DNA of 64,000 nt, from positions 1,240,001-1,304,000 of the forward strand of contig NZ_CP059154.1 in the NCBI RefSeq assembly GCF_013456555.2, read 5' to 3'. How positions within the stretch are numbered: the first letter of the stretch is position 1; every line of letters starts with the position of its first letter. Shown piece after piece: positions 27,415-34,915 of this stretch. The notes under the pieces were generated by a model. It searched no databases and was not told the DNA's origin. It saw only the letters and a program-made list of their open reading frames with translations. The position numbers were made by a program, and so were the translations under genes. This DNA comes from Natrinema zhouii (GTDB taxonomy: Archaea > Halobacteriota > Halobacteria > Halobacteriales > Natrialbaceae).

Positions 27415-27866
27415 CGGTCCAGTCCCCGCAGCAGTTGAGCACGGCGCTCCAGTGCGACAGCCGTGCGCTGCTCGAGGTCACGGAGTGCTGCCTGCTCGAT
27501 CCCGTCGAGTCGCTCAGCAGCGTGCTCGTCGGGTTCTACCTCCGGCACGTCGCATAGGTCTGCTTCATGGCCGCATCGTCGGCAGCGCCACGCCACGACA
27601 CTACTGGGCACATGCTCAACGACACTCCCTGGCCGCTCGTGCTCACAGTCGGGACACCATCTTATCTCGTCACTGTGGTCTCGGCACTGATCGAACACGG
27701 GGCCGACTCGAGTCACGATCATATCGCCGTCTCGAGCCCGCAGTCGCTCACCGCCCTTTCGACAGTTCTCACAGCGAACCGCTTCGGTCACGTATCGCTC
27801 ATCGTCCGAACTACCCGCCCGCACGAGGCGCAGGTTACCATCGCAGAGCCGACAGCGCTCGCTCAT
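27411..27866 (-). CDS. Multi-zinc-ribbon protein
   Basis: A 151-residue protein with at least three Cys pairs or quads: CRLCDG near the N-terminus with CENC; CPDC; and CRRCGHEADLC. The C-terminal 50 residues are an acidic then basic helix (HAAERLDGIEQAALRDLEQR). It overlaps both neighbours (ATGA downstream, 4 nt upstream). A nucleic-acid or protein adaptor role is typical for such ribbons, but nothing specific can be said. Confidence 0.7.
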   Translation of the reverse strand: MSERCRLCDGNLRLVRAGSSDDERYVTEAVRCENCRKGGERLRARDGDMIVTRVGPVFDQCRDHSDEIRWCPDCEHERPGSVVEHVPSSVVAWRCRRCGHEADLCDVPEVEPDEHAAERLDGIEQAALRDLEQRTAVALERRAQLLRGLDR

Positions 27867-28387
27867 CGGTCATCACCTCCAGTGTGCACATTCTCTCGAA
27901 ATCCAGCGTTGTAGCACATGAAGCACGGCAGATCATGGCCTTCGACACAGCAACAGTCAGCCGGTCGTTGACCTCCGTCTGCAATCGCTCGCTCTGCCGT
28001 CTCAGTGTCCGTGTCAAGCGAGTCTTGCGGTGGCACGACCTTCGGCTCGCCATCAACGTGTTCACCGTTCAGCTGGTCGGATACGTCAAGCTGGTCGAGG
28101 AGCAGCGCGTCCAGTGGCCGCATCCCCGTCTCGAACGTCACACGCCGAAGGTGTTTGCAGTGATTGTTGTTGTGTTGGCAGTCTGGGCAGGTACACGTCC
28201 CGCCGAACGCATCGACGAGATACGTCGAACCGCTCTCACTCACAATCTCGAACTCCCCGTCCTCGAGCGCAGGGTTGATTGAGTCGTCCATCACCGTCAG
28301 TTCTTGCTCAATCGCCCGCACATCGCGAGCGTCGATACACAGTTCGTCGGCTTTACGGCCGTCGGTCGCGTAGGTTCGTTGGGTCAT
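27863..28387 (-). CDS. SWIM zinc-finger protein
   Basis: A 174-residue protein with a SWIM motif (CTCPDCQHNNNHCKHLRRV, CxCx-n-CxH) after the beta-strand sequence GSTYLVDAFGG. A second Cys cluster, CCCVEGHDLPCFMC, sits near the C-terminus. SWIM proteins act in DNA binding or recombination; in haloarchaea they occur widely on plasmids. The ATG at 28387 has AGGTG about 8 nt upstream. An in-frame ATG at 28462 would add 25 Arg/Lys-rich residues but would place a strong hairpin inside the coding region. It heads the four-gene zinc-finger operon. Confidence 0.75.
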   Translation of the reverse strand: MTQRTYATDGRKADELCIDARDVRAIEQELTVMDDSINPALEDGEFEIVSESGSTYLVDAFGGTCTCPDCQHNNNHCKHLRRVTFETGMRPLDALLLDQLDVSDQLNGEHVDGEPKVVPPQDSLDTDTETAERAIADGGQRPADCCCVEGHDLPCFMCYNAGFRENVHTGGDDR

Positions 28388-28440
28388 TGTCTCGCACCTT
28401 GGTTTCGAGGCAGACCCGAGCTCGCGGCGTTCCAGCGCCG

Positions 28441-28461
28441 TGGGCAATTTCCGATTGCCCA
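28441..28461 (-). promoter_or_regulatory. 8-bp inverted repeat in the leader of the zinc-finger operon
   Basis: TGGGCAAT-N5-ATTGCCCA is a perfect palindrome with 8-bp arms, about 55 bases before the SWIM start codon. In RNA it would be a stable hairpin in the 5' leader; in DNA it could be an operator. Confidence 0.5.
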
Positions 28462-28546
28462 TGAGCCTTGTCTCCCTCTACCTATGCCTACAACGGAATA
28501 GGCCATAAAGGTGTGCAGATGCCGAATTTCGCAACTTTCAGGATTC

Positions 28547-28611
28547 TAATGCCGTTGTGCGCAATGATCTTATGCCATCGTAGGCCCACGACATTAATGC
28601 CGTTGTGTGCA
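28547..28611 (+). promoter_or_regulatory. Direct-repeat operators between divergent genes of the element
   Basis: TAATGCCGTTGTGCGCA (28547-28563) and TAATGCCGTTGTGTGCA (28595-28611) differ at one base and start 48 bases apart. A third, inverted and slightly diverged copy (CCTACAACGGAATA) lies at about 28487-28500. They sit between the zinc-finger operon and the winged-helix gene at 28628, so they are likely binding sites of that regulator. Confidence 0.6.
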
Positions 28612-28627
28612 TATACCAGATATACCG

Positions 28628-28876
28628 ATGGCTGACCGCGAACGTTCCGACACGGGCGAATTTGATGACCACATTCCAGTTGATCGCGTCCGGGCCGTCT
28701 TCGATGAACTCGAGGATAGTGCCGAACCCTTGGATGCCGGAACTGTCGCTGAGCATGCCGACATGGCCCGTCGCACTGCCCATAACAAACTAAACGATCT
28801 CGTTGACGAGGGTGAATTACGAACCAAGAAGGTCGGCGCTCGCGGTCGTATTTGGTGGATCCCCCATCGTGAATGA
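28628..28876 (+). CDS. Small winged-helix regulator of the integrated element
   Basis: An 82-residue DNA-binding protein: PVDRVRAVFDELEDSAEPLD, then the helix-turn-helix TVAEHADMARRTAHNKLNDL, then the wing GELRTKKVGARGRIWWIP. This size and fold is common for repressors of haloarchaeal viruses and plasmids. I took the ATG at 28628 because the conserved part begins soon after; one in frame at 28607 is possible. It is divergent from the zinc-finger operon, with repeated operator-like sites between them. Confidence 0.8.
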   Translation: MADRERSDTGEFDDHIPVDRVRAVFDELEDSAEPLDAGTVAEHADMARRTAHNKLNDLVDEGELRTKKVGARGRIWWIPHRE

Positions 28877-29293
28877 TCGACTGGTGCCTAATGAACAGCA
28901 ACAGCTACGAGCGGTATAGGGCAGCAAATACAATGCAATCTCGGCTCGACTCAGAGGCTGGAACAACTGATCGGTCGGCTGTTCCACCTGCCTCGAGGAG
29001 ATACCATTATTCAGCATCATCACACATAGACGTTCTGAGACCATTGCTAATGCGTTTGACCCGGATAGGACGCTGTTTGGGTGGTGATCTACCCGCGTTC
29101 GTAGCAAGATGATCCACAAGCCGACGAATAACTGGGCCGGCACCGTCGAGTACGACCTCTGATAACCGGTGCTCTATCCAGTTGAATTGAACATCCTGAA
29201 AGATAATTAATACTATTTTATTATCAATTCTCCTTCTGACATAGTCCGGGTATTATAATGTGGTATGGTGACTATTACCACGGAGGGTGGAAA
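28877..29293. other. Intergenic region of the element, possible decayed gene
   Basis: About 415 bases of mixed composition. A frame of about 45 codons (29025-29164) gives ETIANAFDPDRTLFGW, then a stop, then TRVRSKMIHKPTNNWAG, which looks more protein-like than random, so a decayed gene is possible. Nothing firm can be called. The last 80 bases are AT-rich and carry the promoter of the next gene. Confidence 0.35.
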
Positions 29294-29587
29294 ATGGCGC
29301 AACCAAGTCCAACGGAAACAGTAGACGAGAAGAGAGATCCAACTGAGCTGAGTATCGGTGGTATTGTTGCATGGTTAGTTGGTGTGTTAACTATACTTGC
29401 TGCAGTCGCTTCCATTGCACAAGGCGTGATGATCGGTGGCTCGATCGTTCTGTTTGTTGCTGGTATCTTTGGGCTACCCCCAACCCGGAAAATGATCGAA
29501 GAGGAACTTAACGTGAGATTCTCTCGGTGGTTAGCAATACTGGTTTATCTCATACTCCTCATGGTTGCTGGCGGAGTTGGAGCATAG
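29294..29587 (+). CDS. Small three-span membrane protein
   Basis: A 97-residue protein with three hydrophobic stretches: GGIVAWLVGVLTILAAVASI, GVMIGGSIVLFVAGIFGLP and LAILVYLILLMVAGGVGA. The N-terminal 20 residues are hydrophilic. The family is unknown to me. The in-frame start at 29258 would add twelve Tyr/Gly-rich residues. It lies in an AT-rich part of the element next to the replication gene. Confidence 0.65.
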   Translation: MAQPSPTETVDEKRDPTELSIGGIVAWLVGVLTILAAVASIAQGVMIGGSIVLFVAGIFGLPPTRKMIEEELNVRFSRWLAILVYLILLMVAGGVGA

Positions 29588-30107
29588 TAATATAATTCTA
29601 TTATCAATGGTTTTCCCACTCATGACGGTACATTCGGTCAAATTAGTGAAATAAGGCTATCTACCGCCCAAAGGGCTGATTCGCAGGCGGGATAAGAATC
29701 AGAAATGTGCACCGCGGGTCGGGATGTTTCGCGGGCCATCTTGGCAAGGATAGACAACATATGAGAAGACCCCTTCATTGACTCTGCACCGCCGCTGCCT
29801 GAACGCTTGGTAGATATCGCCGACGGCGTCCAAATGTGGTGCTATGGCCACATCCCGCGTTGCTGGCCGGTATCGCTATTCAAAGAGAGCATGGACCGCT
29901 AATGAGAGGACCCTTTCATTCATCCGCCTCGAACCACCGATCTTCACCAGCGAGCGCTATGATTACGTGGTCATTCTCACCTGACTATGGGGTGTGATTC
30001 TCGACGCTACCAGCGCTGTGAGTTTCATCCGGAATCGTGAGGAATAGAAGGTCAGTGAGACAGTGCTATCGCTGGCCGTCGTTGCGAACCCGCCGCAGTC
30101 GCGTCAG
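29588..30107. other. Intergenic region with imperfect direct repeats near the rep gene
   Basis: About 520 bases without a convincing gene. ATGAGAAGACCCCTTCATT (29761-29779) and ATGAGAGGACCCTTTCATT (29902-29920) match at 17 of 19 bases. ATGTGG-N8-CCACAT (about 29835-29854) is a short inverted repeat. The position next to a replication initiator makes this a candidate origin, but no nick-site motif is evident. Confidence 0.4.
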
Positions 30108-31610
30108 TTAGTCCGCAACCGGCGCGTCAGTATCCACATCCGTCGGTGGTGGATCATCGACTGGCTCAGGTTTGCCAAGGTCTTGATACTCGGTATAAGC
30201 GTCCTTGAGGCCATCTAATCGACCTTCGTCGATCGTTTCGCACCAGTCTACGCTCTCGAGGTACTCCCCAGCGCAGCGGATCGGTCGCATGGTCGTCCCG
30301 CAGCGCTCTGTTGACTGCGTCAGTGTTTCACCGCATATCGGCTCGTTGATCCAATCCGGTACGTCCGAAAGCAATCCCGTCTGATCGCCACCCGCAGCGA
30401 ACGGTCGTGACGTATCTGTCCGGTGCCCAGTCCCAGCCGATGCTGTCGACGATCGTAGGCTCGAGGTTGCTGTGGTTGGCCCCAGACCCGATGAGTTCAT
30501 GGCCTCGATCGGGTCATCAGTGTCGTCTGGTGTGACCATGTCCTCGTTGTCCGTCGCTGGTTCGATATGCGCGTCACACTCTGGTTTCGCGAGCGAGAGG
30601 CCGAGTACATCCGATGCCGTCTCACGACATGCGTCGTCGGCCTTCGCGAGCGCCCAGTCCTCCGCGGCATGGTTTGCAAGCCGCCCGAACGCCTGATAGC
30701 ATGCCCGGTATGAGTTCCCCCGCTGCTTGAGCCCAACGTGGGAGAGTGCGTACATCGTCGCTGCCGCGAGGTCCTCAATTGTCTCGAGTGACTTCCCGTC
30801 GTCATCCGAAATTCTGTGGATCACCACGCCTGTATCGTCGGCAATCTGCTTGGTCACTGCTCCGCACTGAACGAAGTCAGCGACAGCAAAGACGTGGAAG
30901 TGGGGCGCGTACTCGAGGAACTCATCATAAACCGCGGCCGCTGGCCACTCTTCGCTCTCGAGTTTCTCACTGAGGATATTACACCAATTGAGATCTCCGT
31001 CGCCGCTCTCGTGACCAAACACGTCACCGCAGTACTCGGGTTTGATCCGGTAGTTGTGGAAGACTGCAAGTCCGTGCTCAACGCCAATCTGATCGAGGAG
31101 CGCCTGCGTGATCTTCCGCAGCTGCTTGACCGGGTCATCGGATCGAACTCGCACGTCAGGTCGAAAACTGACTGTTAGGTGGTGGAACTTCTGCCAGCCC
31201 GATTCCCGCTGTTCGAGGTCGTGGCGTAGGCTCTCGAGTTTCGCCACCTGTGTCTTCGCTCGCCGGAAACACCATGACTTGTAGCACCTCTCGCACCGCG
31301 ATCGTTGGCACGTTTGTCCTACCTCCTGTGTCGCCGCGCAGTCCGGGCAGAATAGGCCATGGAACGGGTCGCCGCAGGTGTCGTATCGCTCGCCCGACCC
31401 CGGGATATGTGGCGCTGTCGGCCGCGCGTCGTAGGCCAGCGTGTCCACGTCAGGTTCGGCCGTTGTGATCCGGCTACCGTCTGCTGGGTCGACATCTTGG
31501 TGAATCGTGATCCGTCGCTGGCCATCGTCACCCGTCACGTTATGCTCGAATGACAGTCCGCCCTTCGAGCGCGTTCGATCCCGCGCCGATGTCGTATCGG
31601 TGCGGACCAT
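30108..31610 (-). CDS. HUH-type replication initiation protein
   Basis: A 500-residue rolling-circle Rep. The N-terminal part has a Cys-rich zinc-binding stretch (CPDC, CQRSRCERC, WC; residues 79-114). Motif 1 is FHHLTVSF (142-149), motif 2 the HUH metal site PHFHVFAVADF (His237, His239), and motif 3 the catalytic Tyr287 in ATMYALSHVGLK. The C-terminal third is acidic and low in conserved sequence. It resembles the RepA type of haloarchaeal SNJ1-like viruses and plasmids. The ATG at 31610 overlaps the stop of the preceding small gene by one base. Confidence 0.85.
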   Translation of the reverse strand: MVRTDTTSARDRTRSKGGLSFEHNVTGDDGQRRITIHQDVDPADGSRITTAEPDVDTLAYDARPTAPHIPGSGERYDTCGDPFHGLFCPDCAATQEVGQTCQRSRCERCYKSWCFRRAKTQVAKLESLRHDLEQRESGWQKFHHLTVSFRPDVRVRSDDPVKQLRKITQALLDQIGVEHGLAVFHNYRIKPEYCGDVFGHESGDGDLNWCNILSEKLESEEWPAAAVYDEFLEYAPHFHVFAVADFVQCGAVTKQIADDTGVVIHRISDDDGKSLETIEDLAAATMYALSHVGLKQRGNSYRACYQAFGRLANHAAEDWALAKADDACRETASDVLGLSLAKPECDAHIEPATDNEDMVTPDDTDDPIEAMNSSGLGPTTATSSLRSSTASAGTGHRTDTSRPFAAGGDQTGLLSDVPDWINEPICGETLTQSTERCGTTMRPIRCAGEYLESVDWCETIDEGRLDGLKDAYTEYQDLGKPEPVDDPPPTDVDTDAPVAD

Positions 31611-31861
31611 CACTGAACACCCCCGTTGTCCGCACCTGCTTGGGCAACGATCGGCAAGGATCGATGGAACCACCGCGTTGTCGATTCGAACGCCTCTAAC
31701 CAAGTCTGACTGCCGGAAATCGATTGCTTGACCGTCTGAGTTAGTGATGTCGCAATCGTATCAACCGCCTGCAGTCCGATGATCAGGATACAGTCTCCGC
31801 AGTAATCATCACCGGATGTCTCGACCGCTGGCCGAGCCTCATGGGAATACTCGGCCGACAT
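31610..31861 (-). CDS. Small protein encoded upstream of rep
   Basis: An 83-residue protein reading MSAEYSHEARPAVETSGDDY, then CGDCILIIGLQAVDTIATSL, and ending GADNGGVQ. CGDC is the only motif. Its TGA overlaps the rep ATG (TGATG), so translation is probably coupled and this gene may set Rep levels. No family is recognised. Confidence 0.55.
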   Translation of the reverse strand: MSAEYSHEARPAVETSGDDYCGDCILIIGLQAVDTIATSLTQTVKQSISGSQTWLEAFESTTRWFHRSLPIVAQAGADNGGVQ

Positions 31862-31897
31862 CCCGATTTCTATGCGTGTAGCCGAGCGATCATGCTG

Positions 31898-31979
31898 GGC
31901 TTTGAACCTCAGGTTCCATCTATGAGGAGATCCTGAACGTTCAGAATCGACGATACCAGTAGGTAGAGGCTTTGAACCT
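31898..31979 (+). repeat. Direct repeats and palindrome beside the right attachment site
   Basis: GGCTTTGAACCT occurs at 31898-31909 and 31968-31979, flanking the perfect 12-bp palindrome CTGAACGTTCAG (31933-31944). They lie within 100 bases of the tRNA 3' end and could be arm-type binding sites for the integrase or an excision factor. Confidence 0.5.
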
Positions 31980-31988
31980 GAAGTATTA

Positions 31989-32062
31989 AGCCGGTGAAGG
32001 GATTTGAACCCTTGACCTAATCCTTACGAAGGATTCGCTCTGCCAGTCTGAGCTACACCGGC
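31989..32062 (-). tRNA. tRNA-Thr (anticodon CGT)
   Basis: A 74-nt cloverleaf on the minus strand. The acceptor stem is GCCGGTG with CACCGGC and discriminator T; the D-arm starts GCTC; the anticodon arm is AATCC-TTCGTAA-GGATT with anticodon CGT reading ACG; the T-arm is AAGGG-TTCAAAT-CCCTT. No intron. Its 3' end is the integration target of the element to its left and stays intact after insertion. Confidence 0.95.
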
Positions 32063-32162
32063 GCGAGTGCATTCATTCGTAGGACCGATACCAGCCATAA
32101 GGATTGCGAATTGATGCGCACGTGCGACGGGTACGTGTCAGACGACGATCCGATTCGCCTGG

Positions 32163-33152
32163 TTACCGCTCGAGGCGGACGTCCAGACAGACGTTCAGCT
32201 CGTGGGGAGCGTAGGATCGGACGGTGTGACGCGTTTCGACGGTGACCGAATACTCGGGTTCGGCAGCTGCGCGAATTGCACGTTCGCCCGGCCCGAACGG
32301 GTCGTCTTCGTGCTGGATGTCGTAATAGTGGAGCGTACAGTCGTCGCTGGCTAGGAGAACGGCCGACTCGAGGAACTCGTCGGCGCTGTGGGGGAGGTTC
32401 ATCACGAGTCGGTCGGCCCAGTTTTCGTATTCGGTAGCCACATCGCGAACGTCGTCGTTGAGGGCGGTCACGCGGTCTGCAACCCCGTTCCGCCGAGCGT
32501 TCTCGCAGAGGTACTCGATCGCCTCGGCGTTGATGTCCACGCCGACACACTCCGCGCCGCGTTTCGCGAACGGGATCACGAAGGGGCCGACGCCCGCGAA
32601 CATATCGAAGGCGTGCTCGTTCGCGTCTACCTGCTCGGCCACGCGGTGGCGTTCGGTCGCAAGCCGTGGCGAGAAGTAGACCGTCGCGAGGTCCAGCGCG
32701 AACTCGCAGCCGTACTCCCGGTGGACGACCTCCGTGTTCTCGCCGGCGAGCAGCTCCCAGTCGCGCACGCGCGTCTCGCCTTTGACTTTCGAAGCCTTGT
32801 TCAGGACGGTCTCGACGGGGAGATCCGACTCGAGGATGGCGTCCGCGATTTCTCGTGCGCGCTCGGGGTCGTCCTCGTCGATGAGCGCGGCCTCGCCGAG
32901 TCGTTCGTAGGTGGGGTCGAAGGCGAGGAGCTCCCCCGGCGTGGTCTGACTCTCGCGCTCGGTGACGTTCTGGAGGACGATCTCGTACTCCTCGAGCACC
33001 GCCGACGCGGCGTCGGGGTCGGTGACCGGGATGTAGAGCTGGCCGTCCGCGACGCTAATCTCGTACGCGTCGTCGATCAGGTCCGCCTCGGCGAGCGATG
33101 TTCGCGTCGCTTCTCCAGCTTCGCGCGCGACGCGGACGCACGGCACTTCCAT
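32163..33152 (-). CDS. trm5: tRNA (guanine37-N1)-methyltransferase Trm5
   Basis: A 329-residue class I AdoMet methyltransferase. Motif I is DMFAGVGPFVIPFAKRG, motif II VGVDINAEA, and the catalytic NLPHSADEF occupies the NPPx position typical of Trm5. It makes m1G37 in tRNAs ending in G36/37, needed for reading-frame maintenance. The ATG at 33152 was chosen; a TTG two codons upstream is unnecessary. The N-terminal domain (about residues 1-130) recognises tRNA shape. It is divergent from the trpS leader region. Confidence 0.93.
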   Translation of the reverse strand: MEVPCVRVAREAGEATRTSLAEADLIDDAYEISVADGQLYIPVTDPDAASAVLEEYEIVLQNVTERESQTTPGELLAFDPTYERLGEAALIDEDDPERAREIADAILESDLPVETVLNKASKVKGETRVRDWELLAGENTEVVHREYGCEFALDLATVYFSPRLATERHRVAEQVDANEHAFDMFAGVGPFVIPFAKRGAECVGVDINAEAIEYLCENARRNGVADRVTALNDDVRDVATEYENWADRLVMNLPHSADEFLESAVLLASDDCTLHYYDIQHEDDPFGPGERAIRAAAEPEYSVTVETRHTVRSYAPHELNVCLDVRLER

Positions 33153-33328
33153 ACGCAAACTGGCCGGTGGGTCGCCGTAACGCTGACGTTTTTGACAGCA
33201 GCGCCCGGAGACGAACGGCGGCTATAAATCAAGGCGTGCTATATAAAAACCGTCTGCAGAAGTCAGACACGTCAAGAATAATTGGTTGGATTGGTCTGTT
33301 GATTGCGAGACGAGTAGAGCAACAAAAC

Positions 33329-33336
33329 CTATAAGG
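33329..33336 (+). promoter_or_regulatory. TATA box of the trpS leader transcript
   Basis: CTATAAGG is centred about 27 nt before the ATG of the leader ORF at 33360. That spacing predicts a transcript starting at or within a few bases of the ATG. A second TATA-like stretch, TATATAAAAACC (33240-33251), lies further upstream and could give a longer transcript. Confidence 0.6.
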
Positions 33337-33359
33337 GGAGCAGCCTCGTCGATGTCAGT

Positions 33360-33431
33360 ATGGTGTCCACTTCCCACGCCAATTGCTGGCGTTGGCACGC
33401 GTCTCGGGAAGCGGACAGTATCGCGGTTTAG
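33360..33431 (+). CDS. Trp-codon leader peptide before trpS
   Basis: A 23-residue ORF in a different frame from trpS, starting MVSTSH and containing ANCWRWHAS, then ending DSIAV and TAG. The codons TGG-CGT-TGG are at 33387-33395. Both Trp codons sit midway in a very short frame, which is what a ribosome-stalling sensor needs. The ATG lies about 27 nt after a TATA box, so it is probably leaderless and efficiently translated. It ends 94 nt before the trpS ATG. Function as a Trp-responsive leader is inferred from position, codons and the structures that follow. Confidence 0.6.
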   Translation: MVSTSHANCWRWHASREADSIAV

Positions 33432-33495
33432 GGTCGGACGGGCTTCACCCGGCGGATTCGACCGCGATGCTCACTCCCTTTCTCAATCGCATCGC
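33418..33495 (+). promoter_or_regulatory. Candidate attenuator with alternative RNA pairings before trpS
   Basis: Within the last leader codons, GTATCGCGGT (33418-33427) can pair with ACCGCGATGC (33461-33470), ten pairs with one G-U. The same downstream segment is needed for two other hairpins: GGTCG (33432-33436) with CGACC (33459-33463), enclosing CGGG-N5-CCCG, and GCGATGC (33464-33470) with GCATCGC (33489-33495). A ribosome at the stop codon would mask the first segment and favour the two downstream hairpins; a ribosome stalled at the Trp codons would leave it free. No classical T-run follows the last hairpin, so control could be at termination or translation. Confidence 0.5.
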
Positions 33496-33525
33496 CTCCA
33501 AAGTGACTACAACTATCAAACACAG

Positions 33526-34707
33526 ATGCCAGCAGAAGACAACTTCACCGTAACGCCATACGCCGTCGAAGGCGACATCGACTACGACCGACTCCTCGAC
33601 AAGTTCGGGGCTGATGCCCTCACTACCGAGCAGAAGGCTAAGTTTCCTGACCCCGGCCATCCGCTCGTGCGCCGTAACGTGTTCTATGCAGAGCGGGACG
33701 TAGACCCATTCCTTGACGCCGCCAGCGACGATAAACTACACTCCATCGTGACGGGACGCGGCCCCTCAGGGCCGATGCACATCGGTCACATCTTCCCGTT
33801 TTACTTCGCTAAGTATCTGCAAGACCGGACGGGAACCCTCGTCTACATCCCGTTCTCCGACGACGAGAAGTATTTCCTCAAAGACAAGTCGCTGGGCGAG
33901 ATTAGCGACTACACCCGCGAGAACCTCCTCGACCTTCTCGCGGTCGGGTTCGACCCCGAACGAACCCGAATCATCGTAGACACGGCTGACGCTGACGTGA
34001 TGTATCCTCTAGCAACTGCATTCGCCAAGGAAGTGACGCAAGCGACCGTGGACGCAACGTATGGAGACCCCGAGAATATCGGCCTCTCGTTCTATCCTGC
34101 CGTCCAAGCTACACACCTCCTCTTCCCACAACTTGTGGAGGGTCGCCATCCGACGCTCGTCCCGATTGCGGTTGACCAAGACCCCCACGTTCGAGTCTGC
34201 CGGGACATCGCGGCCAAGGAACGGTATGACGTGGCCAAGCCCGGTGCCTTGCTCTCGAAGTTTCTCCCGAGCCTCGAAGGGCCGGGGAAGATGAGTTCGT
34301 CCGACGACGCACCGAGTATCCTCCTTTCAGACGACCGGGAAACGGTCTTCGATAAAATCCGCACCCATGCTTATTCTGGTGGCCAGACGGGTCTCGAAGA
34401 ACATCGAGAGCAGGGAGGGAACCCCGAGGTAGATGTCTCGTATCAGTTCTTGTATTACTTCTTTGAAGAAAGTGATGAGCAGGTAGAACGGCTTGCACGC
34501 GAGTATCGAGAGGGGTCGCTCCTGAGTGGTGAACTCAAAGAGATGGCGGCAGAGAATATCGCGAACTTCCTCGAAGCACATCAAGAACGTCGTAGGGCAC
34601 TCGGCTCGCTCGAAGACGAGTTGGAACAGTTCCGCTTGACAGAGAGTGAGCGACAGGATGCGCGGCGACGGGCAGGATACCCCGACAGCTCTCTGGTTCA
34701 GCAATAG
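33526..34707 (+). CDS. trpS: Tryptophanyl-tRNA synthetase
   Basis: A 393-residue class Ic synthetase that charges tRNA-Trp. The HIGH signature is GPMHIGHI (His85-His88) and the KMSKS loop is GKMSSSD (255-260). Residues 105-115 (LVYIPFSDDEKY) and 213-224 (PIAVDQDPHVRV) are conserved active-site parts of the archaeal/eukaryotic type. The protein is shorter than many haloarchaeal TrpRS as I remember them (about 500 residues), and codon use is less GC-biased than that of neighbours, so it may be a second or acquired copy. I use the ATG at 33526; the frame is open far upstream, but that region reads as leader. Confidence 0.93.
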   Translation: MPAEDNFTVTPYAVEGDIDYDRLLDKFGADALTTEQKAKFPDPGHPLVRRNVFYAERDVDPFLDAASDDKLHSIVTGRGPSGPMHIGHIFPFYFAKYLQDRTGTLVYIPFSDDEKYFLKDKSLGEISDYTRENLLDLLAVGFDPERTRIIVDTADADVMYPLATAFAKEVTQATVDATYGDPENIGLSFYPAVQATHLLFPQLVEGRHPTLVPIAVDQDPHVRVCRDIAAKERYDVAKPGALLSKFLPSLEGPGKMSSSDDAPSILLSDDRETVFDKIRTHAYSGGQTGLEEHREQGGNPEVDVSYQFLYYFFEESDEQVERLAREYREGSLLSGELKEMAAENIANFLEAHQERRRALGSLEDELEQFRLTESERQDARRRAGYPDSSLVQQ

Positions 34708-34915
34708 ACACTCTTCCCCGAGGCCTTCCGCCTCTAAAATTACCGAGGGTAGATGTATTTCAGTTCTCGTGCTACCGAGTAGTGTCGGTCGCTCACCCTA
34801 CTGAATCCCATTCGACCACGACGGGTGCCCGAGTCTAGTCTGCAATACCGTTCACTCCAGAAAACATCAGTATTTTAGTAATTTATACGCCGTCGACTCG
34901 TTGTCCGGATGCAGC

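Larger units (their letters stand above)
16391..31988 (+). mobile_element. Integrated element in tRNA-Thr(CGT) with integrase, type I R-M and HUH Rep
   Basis: About 15.6 kb bounded by direct copies of the tRNA-Thr 3' end (16391 and 31989). It holds a tyrosine integrase next to the left boundary, a replication initiator at the right, regulators, zinc-finger mini-proteins, a type I restriction-modification operon and an exported beta-repeat protein. Parts (20.6-22.0 kb and 25.6-29.6 kb) are visibly poorer in GC than the chromosome. I see no capsid, spike or packaging genes, so it is better described as an integrative plasmid-like element carrying a defence cargo than as an intact provirus. Confidence 0.8.

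Noticed and set aside
28873..29112. 79-codon frame after the small winged-helix gene
   Set aside because: It overlaps the regulator stop but has no conserved character; the region is more likely decayed or noncoding.
16391..31988. Intact provirus
   Set aside because: Integrase and Rep are present but no capsid, spike, packaging ATPase or lysis genes could be recognised.
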